DNA of 64,000 bases from Pseudomonadota bacterium (GCA_027485695.1 JAIXQO010000003.1:930932-994931), one strand, 5' to 3'; positions 40,183 to 50,360 are shown, numbered from the stretch's first letter. Notes: a model not told the origin generated them from the sequence alone. Translations and numbers: made by a program.

Positions 40183-41454
40183 ATGAAACGCGCCTGGAAA
40201 CTTGCATCGCTGGCCGGGGGGCTTCTGGTTGAAGAAGCGAAACGTAAATTCGCATTTCAACAAACGTCACTCACACGATTGAATCAAGTTCGAGCATTGG
40301 TCGTGGAGCTGAGTCGACTCAAAGGCAGCGCCATGAAGCTGGGGCAACTTTTGGCTCTAGAGGCGGTGGATTTCCTTCCTCCCGAGGCGATGGCAATCTT
40401 GGATCGTTTGCAGAATCAGGCCGATTTTTTGCCATTCGATCAGGTGAATGCTGTTTTGCGGGCGGAGCTCTGGAGCCATGTTCATCGGTTCGAGTCGATT
40501 GATGAAATTCCGATCGCGGCCGCAAGTCTCGGACAGGTCCATCGTGCCCGTTTCGAAGGCAATGAAGTGGTACTCAAGGTGCAATACCCGGAGGCGTCGA
40601 AAAATCTCGATTCGGATCTGAAATTAGTCGGAGGGATCGCAGAGCGCTTGCTTCCGCTACTAGTAAAAACCGATTTTGACGCCCGCGAATGGATGGCGAC
40701 CGTTCGGGAGGGATTCCTCGATGAGCTGAACTACTCGCGGGAGGCTCATTGGAACGAGGTTTTCCACCGCTACTATCTCGGGCATCCGCACATCAGTGCG
40801 CCTCGCGTGTACCGCGAACTCTGCACGTCACGCGTACTCGTCTCGGAGTACGCGTCGGGTAGATCGATTTCGAGTTTTACTGGCGCAAGCGAACTCCCTG
40901 CTTCCTCGCGGGAACTGATTTCAAATCTAATGATGGAAGTATTCACGCGCGAATTCTGTGAAATCGGCGCCGTTCAGAGTGATCCGAATCTCGGAAATTT
41001 CCTTTGGAATGAAAATAAATCACAGCTCGTGCTGCTCGACTTCGGAGCGACCCGCGAGTTCTCTCCGGCGTTCCGTCGCAACTACTCGAGATTCATTGTA
41101 GCCGCGCTCGACCAAGATACGCCGCGAATGCTCCGACTGGCGCAGGAGATCGGGGTGTTTTCCGAGCTAGAGAGTGACGAGGCTCGATCGATTTTCGTGG
41201 CGATGATCGAACGAAGCGTGGAGCCGTTTAGGACCGCTCATTTTGATTTTAGCTCGGCCACCTATGCCGATGATTTGCGCAAACTCGGATTTCTACTCAT
41301 CGGTAAACTCAAGCACACTCCGCCGCCCAAGGATCTATTTTTCGTGCAACGGAAACTCGGCGGCGTCTTTCAGATATTGCGTCGACTGGGAGCGCGAATC
41401 GATTTGCAGCCTCATTTGGAGCCGTTCCGAAAGTGTGCCGAGCTTGTGACCTAA
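40183..41454 (+). CDS. ABC1/UbiB/ADCK-family atypical kinase
   Basis: KxGQ motif GSAMKLGQLLALE; AAAS loop PIAAASLGQVHRARF; VVLKVQYPE; QSDPNLGNFLW; LVLLDFGATREF. Confidence 0.9.
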   Translation: MKRAWKLASLAGGLLVEEAKRKFAFQQTSLTRLNQVRALVVELSRLKGSAMKLGQLLALEAVDFLPPEAMAILDRLQNQADFLPFDQVNAVLRAELWSHVHRFESIDEIPIAAASLGQVHRARFEGNEVVLKVQYPEASKNLDSDLKLVGGIAERLLPLLVKTDFDAREWMATVREGFLDELNYSREAHWNEVFHRYYLGHPHISAPRVYRELCTSRVLVSEYASGRSISSFTGASELPASSRELISNLMMEVFTREFCEIGAVQSDPNLGNFLWNENKSQLVLLDFGATREFSPAFRRNYSRFIVAALDQDTPRMLRLAQEIGVFSELESDEARSIFVAMIERSVEPFRTAHFDFSSATYADDLRKLGFLLIGKLKHTPPPKDLFFVQRKLGGVFQILRRLGARIDLQPHLEPFRKCAELVT

Positions 41455-41498
41455 TTTAAGATCTCCATCCCCATCCATTATTCATCTCAGAGGTTCTG

Positions 41499-42749
41499 AT
41501 GAAAACGTTTTGTCTGTTTTTGATTTTGCAGTTTTTCTATATTCCGATTTCTCAAGCGACCGTTGGCATTCAACTCGAGTCACCTTCGGCAGTCGGACTT
41601 GGTCGGGCTGGTAGCTCGGGGGCGAGTCGGGATTCCGTCGTCGAGGCATTGGGTACGAATCCGAGTTTAGTTTTTTCGCCGGAGCGGAATCGGCAAATGG
41701 AAATCGGTTTCGGCACGCTCTTCCTGAACGTCGAGGCAAAAAATGGGCAGTCCGCGCCGTTCGGTGGGACGAACCAGTTTCTCTCGAGTTCGAAATCCAA
41801 CGCTTGGGTCGGATCTTTTGGGTATTCGCAAAACCTTTCTGATCGTTGGTCGATCGGAGCAGGGATGCTGCCAGAGGCGGGATTGACCTCGGATTTCGGC
41901 AAAAAGACCGAACTCCTGGAGCTAGCGCCTGAGCTTGCGTTTCTCAAGATTCCCGTCGCCGTCGCCTACCGCACCGAAGAGGGATTTCAGGTGGGATTGG
42001 CACCCGCACTCGGCCTCGCTCAATACGCTACGAACTATTCCAAGACGATCGGTACGCAATCGCAATCGGATCGATCGGCCAAATGGACGACTGGGCTTGG
42101 TCTATCGGCAGGCGCCTCTTGGTTTGGCTCAGAGTGGGGTGTGGGTCTGTCTTGGCGCTCGAAAACGAGTTACTCGCTTCGTGAATTCGCGGATCTTGAT
42201 CAGTTCGGCCCCAATGCGAATGTTGGACTCGATACACTCCCGCTCGATAGTCCGGAACAATGGGGCTTGGGCGTCTCGTGGCAACTCAATGAACAATGGA
42301 GACTCCTCTCGGATCTTAAGCACACTCGGTGGGGTGCGGCGGACGGTTTTCGCGAGTTTGGATGGGATTCTCAGTGGGTGGGTTCTCTTGCGGCTGAGCA
42401 CCGCCGCGACGATTGGACATTTCGTGCAGGCTGGAGTCAGTCGACTCCGGTTTTCCGTTCCGAGTCGGGACGCGCGGGGGCCCAGACAAGAAGAGTGGGC
42501 GATCATACGCTCTATGAATCGAGCATCGATTTGTTCAATGTCATCGGTTACCCGGCGGTACTGACGTCGACGGCCACGGTTGGCGCAACTTGGGATACCG
42601 GCGAGACGGGAAAATGGGATCTGGGAATCGCGCATAGTTTTCAGAAAACGGTCGAGCGTTCGGGAACCGATGCTTATTCTTTGCCCTATCGATATGAGGC
42701 ACGTCTCTCCGTGACTACAGTTCTGGTGGGCTATCGTTACGCTTTTTAG
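41499..42749 (+). CDS. FadL/OmpP1-like outer-membrane protein
   Basis: Signal LFLILQFFYIPISQA; SAVGLGRAGSSGASRDSVVEALGTNPSLVFSPE; C-terminal strand RLSVTTVLVGYRYAF. Confidence 0.75.
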   Translation: MKTFCLFLILQFFYIPISQATVGIQLESPSAVGLGRAGSSGASRDSVVEALGTNPSLVFSPERNRQMEIGFGTLFLNVEAKNGQSAPFGGTNQFLSSSKSNAWVGSFGYSQNLSDRWSIGAGMLPEAGLTSDFGKKTELLELAPELAFLKIPVAVAYRTEEGFQVGLAPALGLAQYATNYSKTIGTQSQSDRSAKWTTGLGLSAGASWFGSEWGVGLSWRSKTSYSLREFADLDQFGPNANVGLDTLPLDSPEQWGLGVSWQLNEQWRLLSDLKHTRWGAADGFREFGWDSQWVGSLAAEHRRDDWTFRAGWSQSTPVFRSESGRAGAQTRRVGDHTLYESSIDLFNVIGYPAVLTSTATVGATWDTGETGKWDLGIAHSFQKTVERSGTDAYSLPYRYEARLSVTTVLVGYRYAF

Positions 42750-43971
42750 TCCATCGGTTTCGGTAGGCACGGTCCGGATCATAAAGTTCGGCTTGGCGTT
42801 GGGTTGAGAACACGCGATCGCGTGGATCATTCCCAACGCCGGCCAGATAGGTCCAATTCCCGTAGTTTGATGCGCAATCGTAGTCGATCAGATGTTGCTC
42901 AAAAAATTCAGCGCCGAGTCTCCAATCCACTCGGAGTGATTTCGCAAGATAACTTGCGACATTCTGTCGTCCCCGGTTCGACATCCATCCGGTACTCAAA
43001 AATTCATTCATGTGGGCATTGACGAAGTCGCAGCTCGTCTCGGCTCTGCACCATTTTTCGAAGTCCTCTTGCGAGCCATCTCGGTAGCGCGCGGATCGAA
43101 AAATCGAGGCGCCTTTTTGTACGAGCACTAACCGAAAATATTCCCGCCACAGAATTTCATAGTAAAACGCGCGCGAAGATTTCGTAATGCCTTGTTGTTT
43201 TTCGTCCTCAAGTATTGCTCGAGCGATCTTTGCGGCTGAAACCGAGCCTACAGAGAGCGCCGGAGAAAGTTTGGACGAATCATCCCACTCCAAAAGCCCG
43301 TTGCGTGTCTCGGCATATTGATCCATCAAACGCCGATCCGAGATGTAAGTTTGAAGCCATTCTCTCGCGTGAGCTTCGTGGAGCTGAACCCGGGGATGGA
43401 GATCGCTCGGCACGATTTCGGTTTGTGGATCAAAAATCCAGCTATCCTGGCCCAAATTCGGAACGAGGGGTTTTGGTACTTGATTCGGTACAGGGACCGA
43501 AGCCCAAGGCAATTGGCTTGCTTCCACCAGTTTTCTAAATGCGCTAAAGGTCGAAGGGGTATTTGAAATTTCAAACGGCAGGCCATTCCAATCAAATAGA
43601 TTCGAATCCGAAAAAGTTCGCCAAGCCGTTCCGCTCAGTTGCTCCTGGATTTTCTTCGTCTCCTTTTGTTCTTCAAAACCCGGATCATCGGTCGAGTAGA
43701 TCGTATCCACCGAATGCTCGCGTACGAGTCGGGGTATCATTCGTTTCGCCGGCTCGAGCGTGGCAACGACCTGAAATCCGAGTCCTCGCAATGTTTTGAA
43801 ATAGTGATCGAGTGCGGAGAGTACCGTGCTTCGGCGGAAACGTTTCGCTCGCAAGAATGAGGGGCTTGCACACCAGAGAATCAGACCGGATGACGATTCT
43901 GCCGCAAACGCCGAGAGTGCCCGGTGATCTTCTAACCTAAAATCATTTCTGAGCCAGTAGATTGAATTCAT
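42715..43971 (-). CDS. Cryptochrome DASH-type photolyase family protein
   Basis: 418 aa: IYWLRNDFRLEDHRAL; FLSTGWMSNRGRQNVASYLAKSLRVDWRLGAEFFEQHLIDYDCASNYGNWTYLAGVGNDPR. Confidence 0.9.
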   Translation of the reverse strand: MNSIYWLRNDFRLEDHRALSAFAAESSSGLILWCASPSFLRAKRFRRSTVLSALDHYFKTLRGLGFQVVATLEPAKRMIPRLVREHSVDTIYSTDDPGFEEQKETKKIQEQLSGTAWRTFSDSNLFDWNGLPFEISNTPSTFSAFRKLVEASQLPWASVPVPNQVPKPLVPNLGQDSWIFDPQTEIVPSDLHPRVQLHEAHAREWLQTYISDRRLMDQYAETRNGLLEWDDSSKLSPALSVGSVSAAKIARAILEDEKQQGITKSSRAFYYEILWREYFRLVLVQKGASIFRSARYRDGSQEDFEKWCRAETSCDFVNAHMNEFLSTGWMSNRGRQNVASYLAKSLRVDWRLGAEFFEQHLIDYDCASNYGNWTYLAGVGNDPRDRVFSTQRQAELYDPDRAYRNRWTKKRNDSPPEL

Positions 43972-45482
43972 CGAGAGATCGCCTGGGTTTTCTTGAGTGA
44001 ATGCCGTTCGAGCACTCGCTCGGTTTCTTTTTGTACTGATTCTGACTGGAGTCTTTCGAAAATGCGAACTTTCGCCCGGTCGTACGCCGCGCGTGGATCC
44101 ACAATCGGAGCCGGGTAGCTGGTCCCTAGGCGAAATCCACGGGACCCGGCTAAGAGAGGCGGGGTGAGATCGGGCCGGGCGAGGTCGGCTGGGTCAAGAA
44201 CGCGGAGTTCCGGGCAGTATTTCAAAACGAATTTTCCATCCCGGTCCCAGTCGCACTGCTGTTTTTCGGGTGAATAGATTCGAATCGTCTGACCTCCGGT
44301 GACCCCCGATTGCATTTGGAATTGATACCAATGGATTCCTGGTTCGAAATCGAGAAAATAGCGCGCCAGAAAACGTGCGGGACGTTCCCAGTGCAACCAG
44401 AGTTGGTAGGCGGCAAAACTGGCAAGCATCGCCCGCATACGAAAATTGATCCAACCGTTTTGTCGAAGCGCTCGCATGCAAGCATCGATCATCGGAAACC
44501 CTGTTTCTCCTCGGCACCAGGCCTCGAAGTACTCTTCGTTGAATTCAGTTTCGCGAAGCCCATCGAAACCTCGATGGACGTTCCTCCATTCGATTTCGGG
44601 CTCGGTCTCGAGTTTCTGAATGAAATGACATCTCCAGGCCAAGCGACTGGAGAATGCCTGGAGTTGTTTCATTTGATTTTGATCGAGCGGCGACCGGGGA
44701 TCGAGCGTTGCAAGTCGTGATTGAATTCGGTGGTGAATCTCGCGGGCAGAGATGAGTCCCCAGCTGAGATAGGGGCTCAGGCGACTGCTGCTTTGGGTTG
44801 CTAAAAGGGGAGAGGAAATGTGTTTTAAGTATTGGGAACTTCGGGTCTGAAGAAAAGAGTCCAGTGCGAGTTCTGCGCTGTTTCTCGTGGCAAGCGGTAT
44901 GTGTTTGAGCTCCGAGTGAGGTAGCCCGAGTTCTTGAGAGGTGGGGATGGCGAGTTGTCCTTCGCGCGAGAATGGGGAGGACAACGGATGAATGGATCGG
45001 AGTGGACGAGAGATCCATTCGTCTCGGCGCGTTTGCCAGTGATTTCGATTCTGGAGACCGCGAATGACGCCGGTTTGTTGGAACTCTCGCCAAGGAATTC
45101 CTTGTTCTCGGCACCAAGTTTTAACCCGCTTGTCTCGTTGGAATGTCCAGTTCAGACCCGTTTCTTCGTGGCTCAGGAGAGCCTGAGGTGGAAACGTTTT
45201 CTTCAGTTCCTCGAAGACACCTGGAATTTCCCCCTGGAGAACGATCAGCCGCACACCTTTGCGATAGAGCTCTCGGTCAAGATCGATCAGCGCTGATCTC
45301 ACAAACTCATAGTGGCTGGTTTCGAATTCGGGGCTTTTTAGCCATTCGTTTTCGATGACGTAAATAGCCACGCAGGCGCCGCGCGAGCTCCCAAAATACA
45401 ACGCTTCATGATCCTGAATGCGGAGGTCTCGTTTCAGCCAAATCCAGTTGAATCGGCAGGAAGGATCAGTATCGGGAACCAT
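43968..45482 (-). CDS. Cryptochrome/photolyase family protein, non-classical subgroup
   Basis: 504 aa: WIWLKRDLRIQDHEALYF; WCRGETGFPMIDACMRALRQNGWINFRMRAMLASFAAYQLWLHW...EPGIHWYQFQMQSGVTGGQTIRIYSPEKQ. 4-bp overlap with the CRY-DASH gene. Confidence 0.85.
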   Translation of the reverse strand: MVPDTDPSCRFNWIWLKRDLRIQDHEALYFGSSRGACVAIYVIENEWLKSPEFETSHYEFVRSALIDLDRELYRKGVRLIVLQGEIPGVFEELKKTFPPQALLSHEETGLNWTFQRDKRVKTWCREQGIPWREFQQTGVIRGLQNRNHWQTRRDEWISRPLRSIHPLSSPFSREGQLAIPTSQELGLPHSELKHIPLATRNSAELALDSFLQTRSSQYLKHISSPLLATQSSSRLSPYLSWGLISAREIHHRIQSRLATLDPRSPLDQNQMKQLQAFSSRLAWRCHFIQKLETEPEIEWRNVHRGFDGLRETEFNEEYFEAWCRGETGFPMIDACMRALRQNGWINFRMRAMLASFAAYQLWLHWERPARFLARYFLDFEPGIHWYQFQMQSGVTGGQTIRIYSPEKQQCDWDRDGKFVLKYCPELRVLDPADLARPDLTPPLLAGSRGFRLGTSYPAPIVDPRAAYDRAKVRIFERLQSESVQKETERVLERHSLKKTQAISR

Positions 45483-45755
45483 TCTGGGAGACTAACTCGA
45501 TGGATGTTCGAAGCAGAGTCCCGTTCGATCCTGTCTTGCATTGTCGATGTTTTGTAGAGGACTTTATCGGCCTGGACTCTGCCGTTCGGCCGTGCAGAGT
45601 CTTTGGGCTCAAAAGGGCTTTAAAGGGATGGCCCCATGCACGTTCAGGAATTTCTCTTTGCATTCGGTAGTTTGAATTTTGACTCCATGACTTTATCAGA
45701 TACTCTTTTTGCAGGTTCCGGGCATGATGCTCGGTCCATCTAAGGAGAGCGCACC

Positions 45756-47090
45756 TTGAGAAAAGCCTTTATCCTGGACACGAACGTCTTGCTTTTCGAC
45801 CCAAACGCCATCTTTAAATTCGGAAATAACGACATCATCATCCCGATTGTCGTGGTCGAGGAAATCGATCGATTCAAGCGCGAGATGAGCGAAAACGGGC
45901 GCCATGCGCGACTGTTCTCCCGCTTAATCGACGGCATGCGAGAGGGTGGCGAGCTTTCCAAAGGCGTTAAGCTCCCGAATGGCGGCATGCTGACCGTCGA
46001 GCTGGGGGGCGATACGCCGCTTCCGATCGAGCTGCAGATGGACAAAGCGGACAACCGCATCCTCGCACTCGCTATCACGCTGAAAAAAGAACAACCGAAA
46101 CGCCCGATTTCTTTCGTTACGAAGGACGTGAACCTTCGGATCAAGGCCGACGCGCTCGGTATTGCCGCCGAGGACTACGAGCCTTCGAGTGTTGAGCCGG
46201 AGCAGCTTTTCTCTGGAACGGGCACGCTCTCGGTCGACGCTCACCTGGTCGACGAATTCTACATGAACAAGCGTTTGGCCTATCCAGAAGCCTCCCGCCT
46301 GTTCAAACCAAACCAGTATTTGATCCTCAAGGACTCGGCGAACCCGAACCATACGGCGATGGGACGCTACTCCAAGGAACTCGACTGCATCGTTCCGATC
46401 TACAAGCCTGCCGAAGGTCTCTGGGGTATTTTCCCGAAGAACGCCGAACAGGCATTCGCGATCGATGCGCTGATGAACGATGAGATCAAGCTCGTCTCCC
46501 TCGTCGGCAAAGCCGGTACCGGTAAAACCCTGATGGCGATTGCCGCAGGTCTTGCGAAAACCGTCGATGAAGGCGTGTTTCACCGACTCCTCGTCTCGCG
46601 TCCAGTGTTCCCACTGGGCAAAGACATCGGATTCCTGCCGGGCGACATCGAAGAGAAACTCAATCCGTGGATGCAGCCCATCTACGACAACATTGATTTC
46701 CTCTTCGGGACCTCCGCATCGGGCAGCGCCAAAGGGCAACGCCGTGGCGCCGGTCGGGGCACTCAGGAACTCATGAACCAGGGACTCCTTCAGATCGAAC
46801 CGCTGACCTATATCCGTGGTCGTTCGATTCCGAATCAATACCTGATCGTCGACGAGTCCCAGAACTTGACCCCACACGAGATCAAAACGATCATCACCCG
46901 CGCAGGCAACGACACGAAAATCGTGCTGACCGGTGACTCGTTCCAGATCGACAACCCGTACGTGGATTCCGCGAATAACGGTCTCGTTTACCTAGTGGAT
47001 CGCTTCAAAGACGAATCGATCTCGGCTCACGTGACCCTGACGAGGGGCGAGCGCTCTAAGCTCTCCGAACTCGCCAGTAACCTCCTGTAA
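45756..47090 (+). CDS. phoH: PIN domain-containing PhoH family ATPase
   Basis: FILDTNVLLFDPNAIFKFG...VVVEEIDRFK; Walker A LVGKAGTGKTLMAIAAGL; YLIVDESQNLTPHEIKTIITRAGNDTKIVLTGD. Confidence 0.93.
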   Translation: MRKAFILDTNVLLFDPNAIFKFGNNDIIIPIVVVEEIDRFKREMSENGRHARLFSRLIDGMREGGELSKGVKLPNGGMLTVELGGDTPLPIELQMDKADNRILALAITLKKEQPKRPISFVTKDVNLRIKADALGIAAEDYEPSSVEPEQLFSGTGTLSVDAHLVDEFYMNKRLAYPEASRLFKPNQYLILKDSANPNHTAMGRYSKELDCIVPIYKPAEGLWGIFPKNAEQAFAIDALMNDEIKLVSLVGKAGTGKTLMAIAAGLAKTVDEGVFHRLLVSRPVFPLGKDIGFLPGDIEEKLNPWMQPIYDNIDFLFGTSASGSAKGQRRGAGRGTQELMNQGLLQIEPLTYIRGRSIPNQYLIVDESQNLTPHEIKTIITRAGNDTKIVLTGDSFQIDNPYVDSANNGLVYLVDRFKDESISAHVTLTRGERSKLSELASNLL

Positions 47091-47098
47091 TTCGAAAT

Positions 47099-48214
47099 AT
47101 GTTGAAGGGGCTGATGGACCGGTGGCATGCGTACCGAGCCGAGGATCAGCCCCTTTGGCGTTCTGTGGTTCATCTTCCACGCTACGCCTCGAAATGGGTG
47201 TTCAAGCGCGAAGGCGGCGACCCCGACACCCGAGAGTTTTTCAAAACCCATCGGCCGTCGCGCGCCTCGTTCACTCATGAACCGAGGCCCACGCTTTCGA
47301 TCGCTCTCTGTGGCGATCTGATGTGGATCCGGAATGGTTGGGCGGAATTTCTCGGGCCCGCACTCAAGCAGCGCCTCCTGAAAAATGATTTCGGCATCGT
47401 GAATCTAGAAACACCGGTTTCGCATCTGCATCCCGTGCGGGGACGAATGCCAGACTATCTTTCTTACAATGCGCCGCCTGAGCTGCTCGATTCGTTCGCG
47501 AGAAAAGACGGTCGTAATTTTTTCGAGCTGGTTTCGCTTGCGAACAATCATGCGCTGGACTGCGGTACGGCAGGCGCCGAAGCCACCGTGGATTTTCTCG
47601 CGACCCGAGGAATCCGCTATTCCGGAGTGGCGTTCGAAGGCAAGACCGTACCCGGCCCGCTCATTCATGAGCGAAACGGAGTGAGGGTGGGATTCCTGGC
47701 CTACGCCTGGGGTGCGAACGGATTTTTCGATGCGGGATCGGGTTTATCGATCAACACTTGTAAGACCTTAATCGGGCAACCCGATGAACCGAGCGAAGCG
47801 GCGCTTTTTCACAAGGTCGCTGAAATGAAAAATGCAGGCGCCGACGTCATCATTCTCAGTTTGCACTGGGGCCATGAATTTGAGCGTTATCCGGCTCATT
47901 ACCAACGGGAGCTTGCCCGGAGGCTTGCGCAAGCAGGCGTGGACGTCATTTTCGGTCACCATTCCCATGTCATCCAACCGATCGAGGAGATGGAAGTGAC
48001 TCGCGACGGCCATAAACGGTCGGCGTTCGTGCTTTATTCGCTCGGGAATTTCGCGACTGCCATGGGTACGCGCGAATGTCGGACGGGACTCGTACAAGAG
48101 ATTCGCGTGGATCCGGCGAGTGATGGCGGGTGGCGGGTGAGTCTCGCTGAATCGTACCGAGTGTACAATCAGCCGTACACTCGTCGGCAGGCGAGAAAAC
48201 TCATCTTGGAGTAA
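47099..48214 (+). CDS. CapA family protein (metallophosphatase fold)
   Basis: LSIALCGDLMW...FGIVNLETPVSHL...LVSLANNHALDCGTAGAEATVDFLATRGIRYSGV...IILSLHWGHEFERYPAHYQ...GHHSHVIQPIE. Confidence 0.9.
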   Translation: MLKGLMDRWHAYRAEDQPLWRSVVHLPRYASKWVFKREGGDPDTREFFKTHRPSRASFTHEPRPTLSIALCGDLMWIRNGWAEFLGPALKQRLLKNDFGIVNLETPVSHLHPVRGRMPDYLSYNAPPELLDSFARKDGRNFFELVSLANNHALDCGTAGAEATVDFLATRGIRYSGVAFEGKTVPGPLIHERNGVRVGFLAYAWGANGFFDAGSGLSINTCKTLIGQPDEPSEAALFHKVAEMKNAGADVIILSLHWGHEFERYPAHYQRELARRLAQAGVDVIFGHHSHVIQPIEEMEVTRDGHKRSAFVLYSLGNFATAMGTRECRTGLVQEIRVDPASDGGWRVSLAESYRVYNQPYTRRQARKLILE

Positions 48215-48229
48215 GTGAGGGCATCTGAG

Positions 48230-49003
48230 CTACCTGGGCATCCCGCCGACTTGTAGTACGGGGTATGTGGTCGCGGGGAATTCTCGGTAGAGCTGAGCTG
48301 CGCGAGCGCAGAGGTCGCGTGGCGTTTCTCGCGGCTCGGGATAGATCGCGGGAAAACGCCGGAGTTTGAGATTTAGGCGGGGTATCCGGAGTAAGTTCCA
48401 GAGGTGGTCCTCGAGCGAAATGTCTCCGGCAAATAGCGGGGAAATCGAGTTATCTCCCACCGTTCGCCACTCGAGCTTAAGAGGAATGACGGATCTGTTC
48501 GCCATGCGCGCGGCTTCGAAATAGAACCCTTTGAACGGGAGCACTTGTTTGCCATCTGTCGTTGTTCCTTCCGGAAATAGGCCGACGTTTGCACCATTTT
48601 GGATCAGTTCCGCGACCTCACTGAGTTCGCGGGCGCTGGTTTCTAGCGTGCGCATGGATTTTCTGCGCTCGGTAAACAAGCAAAGCGAGGCGCGGGCGAG
48701 GAGGCCCACCCCGGGAGCCTCGCGCATCTCGTGTGACGTGATGAATTGACAGCGATGCAAGGCAATCAGCACGAATGTATCGAGCAGACTCGTATGGTTC
48801 GATATCACGAGTGCTCCTGGGGCGGTTCGATGGAAATGAGCACGGGGCAACTGAACGCCGTAAGTGCGCAAGAATGCACGGGCAAGCCCGGACTGCGTAG
48901 AAATCACGAGGCCGCGCCTCCATCGTCTCGGCAAGAATGAGGACGACACAAGCGCGGCTAAATAAATCAAGAACAAGAAAACTCTTAGCGAGACATGGAC
49001 CAT
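48230..49003 (-). CDS. 1-acyl-sn-glycerol-3-phosphate acyltransferase-like (PlsC/OlsA-like)
   Basis: ALVISNHTSLLDTFV (HX4D), GLFPEGTTTDGKQVLPFKGFYFEAA; likely start MVHVSLRVFLFLIYLAALVSS at 49003. Confidence 0.88.
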   Translation of the reverse strand: MVHVSLRVFLFLIYLAALVSSSFLPRRWRRGLVISTQSGLARAFLRTYGVQLPRAHFHRTAPGALVISNHTSLLDTFVLIALHRCQFITSHEMREAPGVGLLARASLCLFTERRKSMRTLETSARELSEVAELIQNGANVGLFPEGTTTDGKQVLPFKGFYFEAARMANRSVIPLKLEWRTVGDNSISPLFAGDISLEDHLWNLLRIPRLNLKLRRFPAIYPEPRETPRDLCARAAQLYREFPATTYPVLQVGGMPR

Positions 49004-49833
49004 GAGAAGTATCTGCGTCGAAACGCGGGGCTGAGGTGTTTGAGCTGAAGGAGCGTGAAAAAATCCGTGCATTGAAAATCGTAATCGTAGAATGGCTCGC
49101 GCGCGATCTTGGCTCCAGCGAGAAGGTAAGATCGAATGAGAGGCGGTACGGATGGGCTTTCGCTCGAGGGTAGTAGTGGGCGAAGAAGCGGGGAGTTGCG
49201 GCTGATTTCGCCGCGGGAGTAGATCTCCACGTTTTCTTCGAATGCGTTCAATCGCTCGAATTCGAACTGCAGGCTCTCAATCACCATGGGATCTAGGCTT
49301 GGGACACTCGAACATCCAAAAAGAATCTCAGCTCCGGTTTCCTGCATCATTCGGCTGATGCCGCGCCAAAGAAGCGATAAGACGGTCCCATTTCGGTGGC
49401 CTTCTTCGATGCAAGCACGACCGAGTTCGAGTTTTTCGCCCGGCATACGGTGCAAGCCGGAGAGGTCGAATTCGGATTCAGAATAAAAACGTTTCGTAGA
49501 GGACCCGGGGAGCAAGCGGTAGGTTCCAACGCAGCGGTTACTCGAGATCTCGCGAATCACCAGATGCGTGCAGCGGAAATCAAATTCGTCGATCTCGATC
49601 GAAAGCGGTTTGGAACGTCCTTGGAGTTCTTGGAAAAAAACGCGGTTTCGGAGTTTGAAAACTTCTTTCAGGTCCGCGCGCGATCGCGCCGTCTCGAGAC
49701 GGTAGTGCGAGAGTTCTTCGCGAATCAGAGGAGTGCGGCTTTGCGAGAGCGGGTTGGGTTTCGTGTAGAGCTGGGAGACCAGAAACAGATGCGAGAGCGG
49801 AAATTCCCATTTTTTTTCAATATTCGGGATCAT
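48985..49833 (-). CDS. GNAT N-acyltransferase, OlsB/hemolysin-like
   Basis: FKLRNRVFFQELQGRSKPLSIEIDEFDFRCTHLVIRE...CVGTYRLL...LELGRACIEEGHRNGTVLSLLWRGI. Confidence 0.8.
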   Translation of the reverse strand: MIPNIEKKWEFPLSHLFLVSQLYTKPNPLSQSRTPLIREELSHYRLETARSRADLKEVFKLRNRVFFQELQGRSKPLSIEIDEFDFRCTHLVIREISSNRCVGTYRLLPGSSTKRFYSESEFDLSGLHRMPGEKLELGRACIEEGHRNGTVLSLLWRGISRMMQETGAEILFGCSSVPSLDPMVIESLQFEFERLNAFEENVEIYSRGEISRNSPLLRPLLPSSESPSVPPLIRSYLLAGAKIAREPFYDYDFQCTDFFTLLQLKHLSPAFRRRYFSWSMSR

Positions 49834-50021
49834 CGGCCGTAACCTTTCCTTTCTAGATCGATTCTCAGTTTCTTCCTATCTCTGATAGTGAAGGACTCGT
49901 GATTCGCTCGTGTCATGAATGGGTTGGGGAACAGTCGTGAAGGAATCAGGATATTGACCAGGAATGGTTACGGAGTAGAGTGGCCGTAGACTCTCACATA
50001 CGAAATCAGGAGGTGTGAATC

Positions 50022-50333
50022 ATGAAAATTCTATCAATGCTCGCTCTGTTTGCTCTATCGATCGTTTCCGCTCACGCAGGTCCTCAGCAGGAAAAAATGA
50101 AATCCTGTAATGCGGACGCCAAGACGCAAGGCATCTCCGGTGAAGCGCGTAAGGCGTTTATGAAAAAATGCCTATCAACGGCGGGACTTCCGAACGTCAG
50201 CGAAGAGGAATTCGAAAAAACCGTGAAGCCCGCGGACGCCAAAGAGCGGATGAAGTACTGCAATGAGAACGCAAAAGGCAAAAAAGGCGATGAGCGCAAG
50301 GCGTTCATGAGTCAGTGCTTGAAAAAGGACTAA
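50022..50333 (+). CDS. PsiF repeat family small exported protein
   Basis: 103 aa: signal MKILSMLALFALSIVSAHAG; duplicated MKxCNxxAKxxxxxGxxRKAFMxxCL. Confidence 0.85.
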   Translation: MKILSMLALFALSIVSAHAGPQQEKMKSCNADAKTQGISGEARKAFMKKCLSTAGLPNVSEEEFEKTVKPADAKERMKYCNENAKGKKGDERKAFMSQCLKKD

Positions 50334-50360
50334 TTCGAGAGTGAAACTCCGAAAATGAAA

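Noticed and set aside
45575-45601. gactctgc...gcagagtc hairpin between the photolyase and phoH genes
   Set aside because: Only 8-bp arms, 11-nt loop and no T tract; too weak to call a terminator.
45924-46877. 317-aa minus-strand ORF
   Set aside because: Entirely antisense to the well supported phoH gene; low-complexity R/D/V composition typical of a shadow frame in GC-rich DNA.
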